DNA of 64,000 bases, taken from contig NW_022098004.1 of assembly GCF_002288925.2 (NCBI RefSeq), forward strand, positions 6,777,759 through 6,841,758. Reading direction: 5' to 3'. How positions within the stretch are numbered: position 1 is the first letter of the stretch; each line of letters begins with the position of its first letter. Positions 23,491-35,079 of this stretch are shown piece by piece. Under the pieces are notes generated by a model. The model was given only the letters and a program-made list of their open reading frames with translations. It was not told where the DNA came from and searched no databases. This DNA comes from Delphinapterus leucas. Lineage: Eukaryota; Chordata; Mammalia; Artiodactyla; Monodontidae. The position numbers and the translations under genes were made by a program.

Positions 23491-23744
23491 TTTAAACTTT
23501 CATCTCCCTGAGTCCTGGCTCGCAGGGCCACGCAGTCTTGCAGAGCCACTGTCTGACAAGATTTCCTTACATTTTCCCCTATGAGCTTTGACTGGAATCC
23601 GAATAAAATCCTACCTTTCAAAGACAAAGTCCAAAGAATTCTCAGGGAGCAGAATTGTTGATATTTGTTACAATACACATCCATTTGTTCATTAAACTGC
23701 TACGATTCAAAAGGAGGGATTTGTTAAGCAACGCCTCATGGATG

Positions 23745-23850
23745 CCTGCGAAGTGTGCATTATTAACACGCCCATTTTACAGATAAGCAAACAGGCTGAT
23801 GAGGTCAAGCAGACTGTTCAGTCCAGTCTGAGCGAGGAATAACCGATCCA
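23745..23850 (-). repeat. MIR fragment
   Basis: 'ccattttacagataagcaaa' is the reverse MIR core. Confidence 0.65.
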
Positions 23851-24026
23851 GACCAGTTTGCCATCACAGAAGCGGGAATAGCCTCCTTGGATGTTGGGAG
23901 GGGACACATACAAAAATAAATCCTACAAAATAACTCCAAATCCAAAACTTGTTAACGCCCTGCCGCCGCTTTCTGCTCGGGTGAGATCATCTCGGTTCCC
24001 ACTGCTGGGTTCTCAGACCGCTTGAA

Positions 24027-24160
24027 AACTATCTTCCCCAGAAGGCATCGCTCTCAGGGATCCTCCGGCCTCTGTGGACTACACTTCCCAGAATACAGTG
24101 CGGCCACCCCCGCTGGCGCGCTTCCGCTTCCTGCCTAGGTGTTTTCTGGGAGTTGTGGTC
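24027..24160. promoter_or_regulatory. Cluster of ZNF143/THAP11-type motifs, candidate promoter
   Basis: A near-consensus Staf/ZNF143 site lies at 24078-24103 (core actacacttcccagaata). A second, inverted, is at 24141-24160 (reverse strand accacaactcccagaaaac). A third, weaker copy is at 24028-24048 (actatcttccccagaaggc). ETS-like cttcc motifs sit between them and local CpG is raised. ZNF143 clusters usually mark TATA-less, often bidirectional promoters. No coding exon is visible nearby, so a non-coding transcript is the likely product, if any. Confidence 0.5.
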
Positions 24161-24585
24161 TCTGAGGGGTCTGGGATCGGAAATGTTGGACCAAGGGGCT
24201 CGGGACTGACCAGGCAGCGAACCTGTGTGGCACAAATGTGTCTGGTGGGAATAGATACCGCATTTATAAACCGGGAGGCACTGAGCAGGCCTGAAGTCAC
24301 TTTCTGCTTCCCTTTACCCAGGAGACTGGCTCTGTCTGTGGCCACACCGCCCTGGGAAGCTATCGGTTGTGACTTTCTCTGACCGACTGCAGGGTTAGCA
24401 GAGGTTCCTTTAGGATCCTGGCATTCACTTTACTGATGAGTCTCCTAAGGGCCCCGAGGTTCCGTCCTTTATTCTGTGACACCATATTGCCCCAGAAGCG
24501 CACCCTGTTTCTTCCTCCTTTAGACACCCGCTCCCTTCCAAGCAGTAAAGAAAAAAAAAGGAAGCACCTTTTAAAAGTTATCTTG

Positions 24586-24887
24586 TGTGGCTTCCCTGGT
24601 GGCACAGTGGTTAAGAATCCTCCTCCCAATGCAGGGGACACGGGTTCGAGCCCTGGTCCACGGAGCAACTAAGCCCGTGCGCCACTACTGAGTCCCCGTG
24701 CCACAACTACTGAAGTCTGCACGCCTAGAGCCTGTGCTCTGCAACAAGAGAAGCCACTGCAGTGAGAAGCCCACGCACCGCAACGAAGAGTAGCCCCCGC
24801 TCGCGTTAATTAGAGAAAGCCCGCGCGCAGCAACGAAGACCCAACGCAGCCAAAAATAAATAAATAAAATAAATTTATAAAAAAAAT
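24586..24887 (+). mobile_element. CHR-type SINE
   Basis: 13-bp perfect target duplication aaaagttatcttg at 24573-24585 and 24888-24900. The body lacks part of the tRNA-like region after the B-box. Confidence 0.95.
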
Positions 24888-25004
24888 AAAAGTTATCTTG
24901 CTTCTTCAGATAGTCAAATAGTTGTATTACAGGCAGGAAGTTCAAAAATAAAGTCTGGACGCTGAAGTCAGCTTCTGAATCAGTAGGTGAGAGCAGGGTC
25001 CCCA

Positions 25005-25110
25005 AGAGGGATTATCATCCCCATTGAATTGATGAGTAAACTGAGGCCAGTAAGTGGCGACAGTGAGATCTGAACCCAGGCAATCCCAACTCCAGAGCCA
25101 AGTGAGTTCA
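25005..25110 (-). repeat. MIR fragment
   Basis: 'atgagtaaactgaggccagt' and 'atctgaacccaggcaatccc' are reverse MIR. Confidence 0.7.
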
Positions 25111-25314
25111 GGTGCTCAGTGAAGCAAAGGGTCCTCCTGTCAACAGGCCACCCCTCCCCCAGCAGAGAGTTTAGAAGGTGGTCTTTGCTGGTTGAGCAAG
25201 CCTTTAAGGGTTCACCTTCCACCCTAAAGAGCTCATCAAAGTATAGCTTATAAAGAAACATGGCCCTCTCCCCTAGAGCAGGGGTTTATTTAGCCTGATG
25301 ACTGTGGTTAAACG

Positions 25315-25665
25315 GGTCCATGAATTTGGATGCTGTTACCGATGAAAGTTTGTGTCCCCCACCCCCAGAGCCATGGTTGAGCCCTAACCCTCCACATGAT
25401 GGTATTTAAAGGTGGGGCCTTTTGGAGATGACCAGGGTTAGATGAGGTCATGAGGGTGGGACCCCACCATGGGATTAGTGGCTGTATGAGGACATAGTGA
25501 GAAGGCAGCTGTCTGAGGGCCAGGAAGTGGGTTCTCGCCAGGAACGGAATCGGCCAGCACCTTGATCTTGGGCTTCCAGCCTCCAGCACTGTGAGAAGTA
25601 AATATCTGTTGTTTAAGCCACCCGGTCTACGGTATTTTATTACGGCAGCCCGAGCTAATACAGAT
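25315..25665 (+). mobile_element. MLT1/MST-type MaLR LTR
   Basis: 'gatggtatttaaaggtgggg', 'gatgaggtcatgagggtggg' and 'gttgtttaagccacccggtc' lie in LTR order, ending in 'gagctaatacag'. Solo LTR. Confidence 0.85.
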
Positions 25666-26354
25666 GGGGAAAAAAATGACACCTTCATTGGCACTAACCT
25701 TTAACTGAAATTTAGCGCTTCCTTCCATGATGAACACGGCAACAGGATACAGGAGTATCAGCAGGACCTGTGACTTTCTCACCCTCAGAAATTACAGATA
25801 TTTTCACATCACATTATAGTTGTTGCAGACATCTCAGATATCACTGATGCTCGTCACTCCCTGCAAATTCTAATATCACGAGACTGCTTGCTAGAGCTGG
25901 TTATTAAATATGTTACTTACAAGCACAGGTATTATTATACTACAGATTTGGATTTTATATCTTGATAACTCTATTCAATATAACTGGTGTCCTTAAGACT
26001 CCTGGGACTTTATTTTATGCACTTAAAAATATTATTTGAAGAAGAAGGGCACAGGCACGGGCCCAGAGGAAGCCTGGGGAGCAAACTGTTCTCTTTCTTG
26101 TTATGCCTCATGGGGAGAACCACTGAAGGGATTTGCAACGTTCTGCCCAAAGCAGATAAGACCTGGGGACATCCGAGCTGCCATCAAATCCTCAGGGATG
26201 TTCGCATTTAGGAGCTAGGACCCAAGATGGAAACTACAGGAAAGCAAGCCTGGGTTTCCCATAAGCAGGCTGTACCTCACTGTCAGAGTGACATGAGGGA
26301 ACCCTGGAGTGAACCCACACACCCACTCTTGCCCCCTCCCGTGAGTGAGTGAAG
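25666..26354. other. Unique sequence, nothing recognised
   Basis: No gene or clear repeat. Confidence 0.4.
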
Positions 26355-26660
26355 CTCACTGTAGCCAAGGCAATCCTCTGGAAGATAAATCAGATCACAT
26401 CACTCCGTCACTTTACACTCCATGGTGTCCCAGCTCCCTCAGGATCTCATCCAGACTCCGCTCCATGGCCCACGAGAGCCGAGCCATCCAGCCTCACCTT
26501 ATTCTACCTGCCACCCCATTCACTCCCTCCAGCCCGCCCCCTCCCCCAGCTTCTGGAATGTGCCTCGCTCCCTCCAGCCGTGGCTTTTGGCCACGCAGGT
26601 GCCTCTGCGGGCACTGCACCGCCTTCTGCTCCCTGCCCAGCTGATGCCCGTTCCTCCAGT
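26355..26660 (+). repeat. L2 LINE 3' fragment
   Basis: 'aaatcagatcacatcactcc' and 'ccctcaggatctcatccaga' match the L2 3' region. Confidence 0.7.
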
Positions 26661-27609
26661 ATCATCGGGAACGGAAAGCACCCTGGTTCTTTTAACAGAG
26701 ACCATGTAATGTAGCCGTTGGCCAGGTATTGCGAACCCAAAAGACAACATGGGGACACTAGGTATCACGGGCTAATAGGGACCCAGGGCAGCCAGCATCC
26801 CAGGGCTGGAGGAACGAGGGAAGCAGGTGGTGATGCAAATGGGAAGCCTGGAGGGGGACGAGGTGCTGGGCCCGAGGCCTCTGAGGCGGGGCTGGCCAGC
26901 TTGTGAGCCACAATTTAAACATCAGCTCCCTCGAAAGGGGGCCCTGAGGGTGGCAACCTCCCTGCCCTTCAGAACGCTGTGACATGTGGTAACCGGTGTG
27001 CACATGTGCTGGGGTCCGCCTGCCCTCACTCTCCCCACCAGACCCCCGAGAACGGTGATTATGCTGCGTTGTACTAAGTGCCCCCCAGAAACCCTTTGAC
27101 AGAATCATTCCTCAGGGACGGTGTGTCGGAAGCTCCTTTCCTGGCTGGACTGGGTCTCTGTCAGGTTATCTAAACTCTCCTTGATCTTGAACCTGGGCTG
27201 GGACTAGAGTGACCAAGAGGGGCCACGCTAGGTTTCTGTGGCAGGACTTCGGGTGGCGCCCCCTCTGGGGGCCATGCAGGTGCAGGGTCTACCCTGAGAG
27301 GGAGCTTCACCTTAAACTCTTCACCTGGGGCGCCTCCCGGCCTCACCTTGAACACTAGGCCCTGCCTTGGACCCTGCCGGGCAGGTAGTAGGGCCCCGTA
27401 AGATGTGTTGAGTGAACGAATGAGCCCAGGCCTCCGTTTTCCAGGGGAAAACAGCCCACTTGGAGTAGCGAGTTCTCTGGGTCATCTCTTAGCTGAGAAG
27501 GGCTATTCTGCCTTTGAAAATTCCCTCTCTTAGGTGGCACATTTTATATGTATTTTATGACTAAAAAACATTTTTTAATGGAAAAAAATGCCCCTACCAA
27601 TAATAAGCC
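26661..27609. other. Unique sequence, nothing recognised
   Basis: Holds a weak CTCF-like gcgccccctctgg at about 27256, but no gene. Confidence 0.4.
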
Positions 27610-27800
27610 TCTTGGTGCTGTGAGAAGTGCCCCTGCTTTGGAGCCAGACTGCCTGGGTTCAAATGGAAGTGATTCTACTTCCTGGCTGTGTGGCTTTGGG
27701 CAAGTCACTTTACCACTCTGAGCCATAGTCGCCTTGCGTGTAAATTCAACTAAAGCCCCAGCACAGTACATGTCACATGGTAGGTACTTAATACAAGTCA
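27610..27800 (+). repeat. MIR SINE
   Basis: 'ggagccagactgcctgggtt' and 'ggctttgggcaagtcacttt' are a well-preserved MIR. Confidence 0.88.
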
Positions 27801-28304
27801 GTTTCCTCTTGTTGTGAGCCCTGATCACACCTCAAACACAGAGGACCTGCCTCTCTGAGTGAATGGGAGTGACCCAGGGTGGGGCTGGATCAAAACCAAG
27901 GCTGAGGGCCCTGGTCCATGGGAGAAGGGGACTGCCTTGGGGAAATCCCTCCCGCTCTATGGAGCAGAGAAGGTATATGGATCAGAACTCTATTCAAACT
28001 TGCTTAAGCAAAATGAGAGCGTTATGGTCTCACATGTTGGGAATTCCAGGGAGGAAATTGGCTTCAGGTTAGGCTGGATCCAGGGACTCAACTAGACCTT
28101 TATCAGGTTGGTCTCACTCACTAACCCAGTGACTGGCTGGGGCAACAGGGTACAGTGATTGGCCTTGCCTGACTCACATGCCCTTTAGGGGAGGGCAGGG
28201 TTGGAGGCTGCGATTGACAGCCCCACTGATCCAGCTCCCCGAGGGAGGGAGAATGGGTGTTGTCACCAGAAGAAGGGAGGAAAGTAAGATAAACGGTAAA
28301 CCTT
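27801..28304. other. Unique sequence, nothing recognised
   Basis: No gene or clear repeat. Confidence 0.4.
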
Positions 28305-28510
28305 CCGACCTGCCACACACTGTCCTAAACACTCATACTTAAGTCATTGAATCCTTATAACAACCCTACAAAGTGGGTACCATTTTCATCACTCCCATAT
28401 TACAGACGAAGAAACTGAGGCCGTGGGTGCCTCAGGTCACAGTCAGTGAGGGACAGAGCCAGCATCCAGCCCCAGACAGTCTGGCTCCAAGTCCAAGTGT
28501 GTCACCACTT
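28305..28510 (-). repeat. MIR SINE
   Basis: 'tccttataacaaccctacaa' to 'gaagaaactgaggccgtggg' follows reverse MIR. Confidence 0.85.
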
Positions 28511-28764
28511 TCTCATGTCGCTTCTCCCCATCAGATAGAAACAAGACACGGTTGTCAGAGGGGCAGCCCCGGAAGGAGTCCCAGGGCTCCCCTGGAGTAG
28601 AATGGGGAGCAGCTGAGGACAGCAGGTGGCCCAGTCTCGTCACGAAGCCTGTCTTGAGTGCCTCTCGCTTTATCTGGAAAATGCTGGGAGCTCCCAAAGA
28701 ACTTACCAGAAATTGAGGACACTCCCAGACTCTGCCCCAGGGGCAAAAGTCCTGGCCTGAAGAC

Positions 28765-28880
28765 CCAGACCCCGGCTTTGCACTGCCACAAGCTGGCTGT
28801 GTGAGTTGGGGCCGGTCACTGCCCCTCTCTGGGCCTGTTTCTTCCTCTTGCAAATGAGTAAGTTGGGCCTGAATCTCCAT
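28765..28880 (+). repeat. MIR fragment
   Basis: 'tttgcactgccacaagctgg' and 'tgtttcttcctcttgcaaat' are MIR. Confidence 0.7.
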
Positions 28881-29214
28881 CACTGAGGGCCTGGGCTCCC
28901 CCTGGGGAAAAGCTGGGGGTGCACTGCTCTGACTTGTGGTCGGCCACAAACTGCTCCGTCCCCAGCGGCCCTAGGTGCTGGGAAAGCAAGGTGGACTCCT
29001 CCCCAGCCTGGCCCCCAGCACATCACCGAGAAGGCCCAACCATGAACCCAGCCTCCTTCCGGATGATGGCCCCTAGTCCCTGGCTGACCACTGCTGGGCC
29101 CACCCCTAGCTGGCACCCAGGGCGGTGCCACCGCCCCCCCCCAAGCTCCACCCCAATGCAACTTCCCCATCTGGTGTCTTAGCCTCCTAAACAGGTATCA
29201 AAAACTCGCTAGGG

Positions 29215-29545
29215 CAGGGGTTCTCAACCGCTGATTTTGTCCCCTTAGGGTTTCCAGATTTAACGAATAAAAATGCAACCTTTGGGACATAATTCTACTA
29301 AAAAGTTGTGAGTTGCTCATCTGTGATGCAAATTTAACTGGGAAACCTGTATTTTATCTGGCAACCTTATACTCAGGGGACATCTGTCCACATCTGGAGA
29401 CATTTTTGATGATCAAATTGGGGGGTTCTATTGGCAGCTAGTGGCTGGAGGCCGGGCTGCTGCTGAACACCCCACCATGCCCAGGACGGCTCCAGCACAG
29501 AGAACGACGCAGCCCATATGTCAGCAGTGCCTGAGGCTGACACAC
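29215..29545 (+). repeat. MER20 hAT element split by another repeat
   Basis: 'ggttctcaaccgctgatttt' begins MER20, and it resumes at about 29377 with 'ggggacatctgtccacatct'. The insert at 29250-29375 ('agatttaacgaataaaaatg' and 'aatttaactgggaaacctgt') is another interspersed element that I cannot name. Confidence 0.65.
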
Positions 29546-29629
29546 CTGCCCTGGGTCGTTCCCAAAGCTGACACACATACCCACCTGCGATCTCAGGGAC
29601 TTGTCAGAGGGAGCAGTGGTTATCCTCAC

Positions 29630-29695
29630 GTGAAAGCCAGGTTAAATGGCTTGTTCAAGATCACACCAAGCGGAGTCTTCCGCCTGTCTGTGCCC
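29630..29695 (-). repeat. MIR fragment
   Basis: 'ggcttgttcaagatcacacc' is reverse MIR. Confidence 0.6.
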
Positions 29696-29900
29696 TCTCC
29701 TCTCTAATAACCTCATGTGTTCTTCTAGACAGGGAGCCATGCAAGGCCAGCCAGGAAGTACAGTAGGGGAAGGGGGACTGGTAGAGCTATGCAGGGTCCC
29801 CAGACCCCACGGGGCTGGCGCTCTGGGTTCCCAATGGGCAAGCAAGCCAGTCCTGGAGAGGGAGGCTCCCAGGCGTCACTACCAGGGATGCTGTCAGTTG

Positions 29901-29918
29901 TGTCACCAGGGGGCAGCA
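29901..29918 (+). promoter_or_regulatory. CTCF-like site
   Basis: tcaccagggggcagcag matches the CTCF core (ccasyagrkggcrs) at nearly every position. It lies in the unique spacer between CMIP and the candidate PLCG2 promoter. Confidence 0.45.
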
Positions 29919-29974
29919 GAGACTGGGAAATGATTCCATGGGCCTGTGCCTTCCGCTACTGGAAGGAACTGGGT

Positions 29975-30145
29975 ATTCGTCCTGGCTCCCAGGTCCCACT
30001 CACAGAGATTCTGACTAAGCGAGTCTGCATGGGCACCAGGCATTGTTGGGGTTTTTTGGGGTTTTTTTTTTTTTTTTTTTTAAACAGCTCCCATGTGCAG
30101 ACAGGATTGAGAACCAAGGGCTCAATTTTCATGCCTGATTTCACG
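29975..30145 (+). repeat. MER5-like element split by a poly-T tract
   Basis: 'cacagagattctgactaagc' on the left and 'cagacaggattgagaaccaa' on the right look like MER5 halves around a 22-base T run. Confidence 0.45.
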
Positions 30146-30167
30146 TCACAATCACCTGGGAGCTTTA

Positions 30168-30850
30168 AAAAATACCAATGTGGAAACAACCCAAATGCCC
30201 ATGGATGGATGAAGGGATAAACAAAATGTGGCATATATTATACAGACAATGGAATATTATTCTGCCGAAGAGGAATGAAATTCTGACACATGCTACATGG
30301 GTGAACCTGGAACACGCTGTGCTAAGTGAATTACTAGCCAGACACAAAAGGACAAATATTGTATGATTTCACTTATATGAGGCTCCTAGAAGCAGTCAAA
30401 TTCATAGAGACAGAAAGTAGAATAGATGTAACCAGGGACTAGGGAGAGGGAGGGATGGTGAGTTAGTGTTTCACGGGTACAGACTTTCAGCCTGGGAAGA
30501 TGAGAAAGTTCTGGAGGTGATGGTTGTACCATAATGTGAATGCACTTAATGCCACTGAATTGTACCCCCAAAAATGGTTAAAATGGGGCTTCCCTGGTGG
30601 CGTAGTGGTTGAGAGTCCACCTGCCAATGCAGGGGACACGGGTTCGTGTCCCGGTCCCGGAAGATCCCACATACCGTGGAGTGGCTGGGCCCGCGAGCTA
30701 TGGCTGCTGAGCCTGCGTGTCCGGAGCCTGTGCTCCGCAACGGGAGAGGCCACAACAGTGAGAGGCCCGCGTACCACAAAAAAAAACTTTTTAAAAAGGT
30801 TTAAATGGCAATATGTTACATATATTTCACCACAATTACAAAAAACCGTG
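30168..30850 (+). mobile_element. L1 3' region
   Basis: 'gtggaaacaacccaaatgcc' to 'gtaccataatgtgaatgcac', continuing at 30798 after a SINE. The frame is broken. Confidence 0.85.
30587..30797 (+). mobile_element. CHR-type SINE, short deletion form, inside L1
   Basis: The compact body ends in 'gaggccacaacagtgagagg'. The target duplication ggtt(a/t)aaatgg lies at 30576-30586 and 30798-30808. Confidence 0.95.
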
Positions 30851-31104
30851 TAATGGGAATATACATGCTGGGTTTCATGATTAAAGTTTAAGATCACTCC
30901 ACAAAACAAACACAAATGTCCACGGGTCTCACCAGACTAACAAAATAAGACGGTCTGGGGGTCGAGCCCTGGGCACTGATATTTTCTAAGTATCCCAGAT
31001 GAATTTAACTGTGCAGTTACGAAGGAGGGTCCCTGTTCTAAGATTATTCTAAGATTCCAACATACAGGAAGAATAGTGGGTGTGCCATTCATTTATCTGT
31101 TGTG

Positions 31105-31465
31105 ATGGTTTTAAAACCTGTCCACAAATTCTTTGATGCCCTTCCTTCAAGAGGTGGAGCCTAATTCTCCTCTCTCTGAGTGTCATCGGACTTAGTGACT
31201 TGCTTCTAACAAACAGAGAAAAAAGAAAAGGGAGAAGCAATGGTGATGGAGAAACAAAGGCCTCCCACCAACAGCCATGAGAGGGAGCCATCATAGAAGT
31301 GGATCCTCCAGCCCCAGCTGATACCTTGGTTGCAATCAGAAGTCAGAACTGAGTCAGAACTACCCAGCTAAGTCACTCCAGAATTCCTGTCCCACAGAAG
31401 TGGTGAGATAATGCTTGTTTTAAGCCACTAAATTTTGGGGTGATTTGTTACACAGCAATAGATAA
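31105..31465 (+). mobile_element. MLT1-type MaLR LTR
   Basis: 'ttctttgatgcccttccttc' to 'ttttaagccactaaattttg' with 'agataattaatac' at the end. Solo LTR. Confidence 0.8.
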
Positions 31466-31496
31466 TTAATACATCCATTCAGGAGTCATTGAACCA

Positions 31497-31655
31497 TCCA
31501 TGCATCCCTGTACACACCCACCCATTTATCTACCCACCCACCTCACCTATCCTTTCATTTATCCATCCATCTATCCATTGATCTCCTTACCTATTCATTC
31601 TTTATTCACTCACACATCCACCCATCCATCTACCCCTCCATCCACCCACCATCCT
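31497..31655. repeat. (CATC/CACC)n tetramer array
   Basis: Degenerate catc, cacc and tatc tetramers over about 160 bp. Confidence 0.93.
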
Positions 31656-32159
31656 AGAACACAGGGCCTAGCACATAGGAGACCCATGTAAATATTTGTC
31701 AAATAAATGAACGAACATTCTCTAAACGTCTCCTCTATGTTACTGCCTGAGACAGGCCAGGGGGCTTGCCAAGAAACGTGACCCTCAGATCATACTGGGT
31801 TGGTACCTGGTCCTGCAGGACAAGCCTGGGCAGCCCAAGGACATACTCTGGCTCACAGAGACTGTTGACCACCTTGTGGGGAGGAACTTCCCCACCTGAG
31901 CCCATCCAGCCTCATTTCCTCCTGCTGAGAAGCTTTAGCCTGGAAAAGGGAGACTAGGGGGATGGCAGAGCCGCCTGCCCCTGGGGGGGTTTGTGATGAG
32001 AAGATCTGGGCTTTCCTAGAGACCAAGTAGGGCAGCCACAGAAAGGCTGATTTCCTCCTGTGCAGCCTCATTCTCTTCCCTGAGAACAGAATGGAGGCCC
32101 GGGCCCTTCCCACCCCACACATGCCTTTTCTAGCCTACTCTTCTTCTCATCCCTCAGGG

Positions 32160-32300
32160 TTACATGCTAGGACCTCAGTTTTCTCATCTGTAAAATGTGA
32201 ATAACAAGGCTGTTTTGGAGGTGAGAGGACTGGGTGCCCGGGAAGAGCCTCAGCAAAGGGCCGGTGGCAGCAAGCACTAGACCGTGTCCTGGGAGCTGTG
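32160..32300 (+). repeat. MIR fragment
   Basis: 'acctcagttttctcatctgt' with 'aaaatgtgaataacaaggct' is MIR. Confidence 0.75.
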
Positions 32301-32419
32301 ATGAGGGGAGCAGAGTGACAGTAAGACAACGTCCTCCCAGCGGGGGCAGGGCCGCAGGTGACCACCCTGTCCTCTCTGCTTTGCTCACTCCGCTCCTGCT
32401 GTGTCATCTCCTCCTGTTC

Positions 32420-32730
32420 CTCTAACATTCCATGCCCGGCTGCTCCCTCCTCCTGGAAAGCTCTTCCCCAGCTGACAGCTTCTCCCTCCCTCCTTCAGGT
32501 GTCTGCTCAAATGGTCACCTTCTCAGCAAGGCCTTCCCTGGCCCTCCTTCCTTTACTCTCTCCATCCCCCTTTTGGATTCATTTTTTTCCATTACATTTA
32601 TCCTTCTAAGACAGTACATCCTTTCCTTACTGAGTTTGCTTATTGTCAGACTTCCCTCAGAACACTGGCTCCACAAGAGGGGGTTTGGCCTTGTTTATGC
32701 ACTGCTACAGAGTGACCAGCACATAGTAGG
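32420..32730 (+). repeat. L2 LINE 3' fragment
   Basis: 'cttcaggtgtctgctcaaat', 'gcaaggccttccctggccct' and 'gaccagcacatagtaggttt' are L2. Confidence 0.8.
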
Positions 32731-32734
32731 TTTG

Positions 32735-32810
32735 CAAGATGGACGGATGGCTGGACGGATGGATGGGTGATGACATGATGAATGCATGGATGGATAAACA
32801 AACAGATGTT
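32735..32810. repeat. (GGAT)n array
   Basis: ggatggctggacggatggatg-type tetramers behind the L2 end, as commonly grow from L2 tails. Confidence 0.85.
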
Positions 32811-34616
32811 TAAAGTAAGGATACCGAGTGGGACTTCTCCAGCAGCCCTGAAATCAGCATCTAGGTGTAAGTTCCCCACATTCTAGAAAAAGCCAGGAAA
32901 GAGAAGCCCAGACCCCAAGGCTTATTAAATGTGCCTGCAAAGGTTCTGCTCTCCCCATTTATCATCCCAGCACCAACAAAAGATGGGGGTGGGATGAGAA
33001 GGGAGAGAAAAGGAGAAACTTCCCTTCCCAGGTCCCAGGCTCAGCCCTGTCCTGCACCCATCCCCAGGTAAGGCAGGTGCCGCTGATCTTCACATGGCAC
33101 CTGCCTGACGTAGGGGCAAGAGAACTGGCAAGAGGTGACCATTACCGGGAGGCGTGAGTTCTGGGAATCACATGGACACCAGGAAGGAAGCAGGGCCTGA
33201 GACACTTTCCTAGTATCATCCCACCCAAAAGCGTTGGCCCCAGGGTGAGGAGCCCTCTCCCCCGACCCCTAGGAAGCAGTGGGAGGTGGGAGATGGACCA
33301 CAAGGAGAGCGAGCTGCAGGGGAACACGCCGTGGGGACCCTCACCTCTGCCCCCACCCATACGGTTCCCCAAAAAGCACACGTTTGGGCTGCCTCTGAAC
33401 ACCCCTGTGGACAAAAGCATGATGCCTGCCATTTCAGAAAACAAGCAATGCTGCCCGCCATCAAGTCATCAGCCACGGTAGCCATCCCATCCAGAAGGTG
33501 CGCCCTGAAGGGAATTCAGGATGGAAAAATACAGGACACTGGCCCTAGACAGTTAAGATGACTATCAAAGGAATAATTTCAGTGAGCCCAGACTCTTACA
33601 CCGTCCCATACACAGAAAGACACTAAAATCATTAACTTGAGATGTCTGGTTTTTGTGGTTAGCAGTAATCTTTTGTAAGTCTTTCTACAGCATTTGTTTT
33701 TTCCCAGCAAAAACTCCTATATATCGTGGTTCTTCCCTTACCTCTTTGGAACAGTCCCTCAGAGCCAGGTGAGAGGCTGCCTTCCCGGGCTATAGTCCTC
33801 AGAAATGTCCTCGAATAAAACATAATCCTCAACTTTTAGGTTGTACTTTTTCTTTTTTTTTTTAAGTCAACACCCCCAGCCACTTTTCTGACGGCCAGCA
33901 AGAGAAGCAGCAATGACCAGACAAGGGCAAGGACAACACCAGTGGTCCCTTCTCCACCTTCGCCCCCTACAGGAGGAGACAGGGACTCAGAAAAGGGAAA
34001 GGCATGAAATGAACGTGAAATTGGATGGGAGGCTAAAGTTCTCAACTAGCCTGGGCATTTTGCTACTGAAACTGTCTTTAAGAAACTGGAAAGAAAGATT
34101 TCAGAGAACAAGGTTTAGCGACAAAGAACACACCATGTTACATGTGTGCTCCATACGTGAGCAGTGGGCCAGCTTCCCTTGCTGGGCCGCCCTGAGGATC
34201 ACAGGTGCTCAGCTCAGCAGAGCGCCTGGCACGAGGAGGTCTCAGGAAATCGTTGAATGAAGGGACATTAAAAACGAAACAATGGAGCTAGGAGTGCGGG
34301 GGTGGGAGGGGTCAGTAGAGGGAGCCTACAAGCCCCGCCTCCCTTGGCCGCCACTGTGGGGAAGGGCCACAGCCTGAGCTGTTTTACACCAAGACACCTC
34401 CCAGACTGCAAGACAGGAGCGTGTCTGGGTGACAGGCTTGCGGGCAGGATGGAGAGCTGGAGGGCCCCCCTCCCGGTGCTGGTACCCTGCCTTCTCCCAG
34501 ACCATGCTCTGGGGCACAGGCCCGCAGGGTTCAGGGCTGTTCTTCCTGCAGAGCCTTCCCTGCCCGGGGGTCTCCAGCAGCTGCAACACGTGCTGCTGGA
34601 AGCCGGGGGAGGGGGT
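32811..34616. other. Unique sequence, no supportable gene
   Basis: Mostly unique. A short A/T tract lies at about 33848-33865. Short open frames exist on both strands without recognisable domains. Confidence 0.45.
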
Positions 34617-34640
34617 GTCTCCATGGCAACACTGACGTCA
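34617..34640. promoter_or_regulatory. RFX X-box next to a perfect CRE
   Basis: gtctccatggcaac at 34617-34630 is a full palindromic RFX X-box. Two bases later tgacgtca at 34633-34640 is a perfect palindromic CREB/ATF site. X-box followed by CRE-like X2 is the architecture of MHC class II and RFX/CREB-type enhancers. The flanks are unique and GC-rich. The motifs are read from sequence; function is inferred. Confidence 0.55.
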
Positions 34641-34887
34641 TGGACCTGGAGTCCCTGAAGGCTGCCTCCCGCCCCCACGAGGGCCCGGTGCAGCCGTAGC
34701 CTCACTCAGCAGCGGCTGGGACCTCAGGGGCGTTGGAGCTGCCACCCTGCCCTCCGCTGGCTCTCGTCCTGGCCACCAGAAGCAGACAGCTGTGAACCGG
34801 GCCAGCCAGGTCTCCCCTGCTAGCCACCTTCCTGATGCCCCTTTGTCCTCAAAGCACTCTCAGCTGGCTGCTAGCTCGAGACACCTT

Positions 34888-34913
34888 ACTTCCTGTTTCA
34901 TTAAGAGGAAGCC
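34888..34913. promoter_or_regulatory. Paired PU.1/ETS-like sites
   Basis: acttcctgtttc at 34888-34899 reads gaaacaggaagt on the minus strand, an ETS site with an IRF-like gaaa half. An aagaggaagcc ETS core follows at 34903-34913. Both suit PU.1 binding in myeloid and B cells. Confidence 0.35.
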
Positions 34914-35079
34914 CCGGAGAAAGCACATCTTAATACAACGTGGGAGGTGAGGTGCTGGCCTCAGCCCCCAAATGCTAACCGTGCCTGAGGACGGAGACCT
35001 AAGGGCCTTGCCGGTCTGTCCCGCACACTCCTCCTCTCCGTCCCGGCAGTCTGCCCACCCCCCCCCCAGGGGCCGGGCA

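Noticed and set aside
27256..27272. CTCF site gcgccccctctgggg
   Set aside because: One base is missing from the core compared with the consensus, so it was left out as a called site.
31497..31655. Short open frame rich in His, Pro and Thr
   Set aside because: It is a translation of the CATC/CACC tetramer array.
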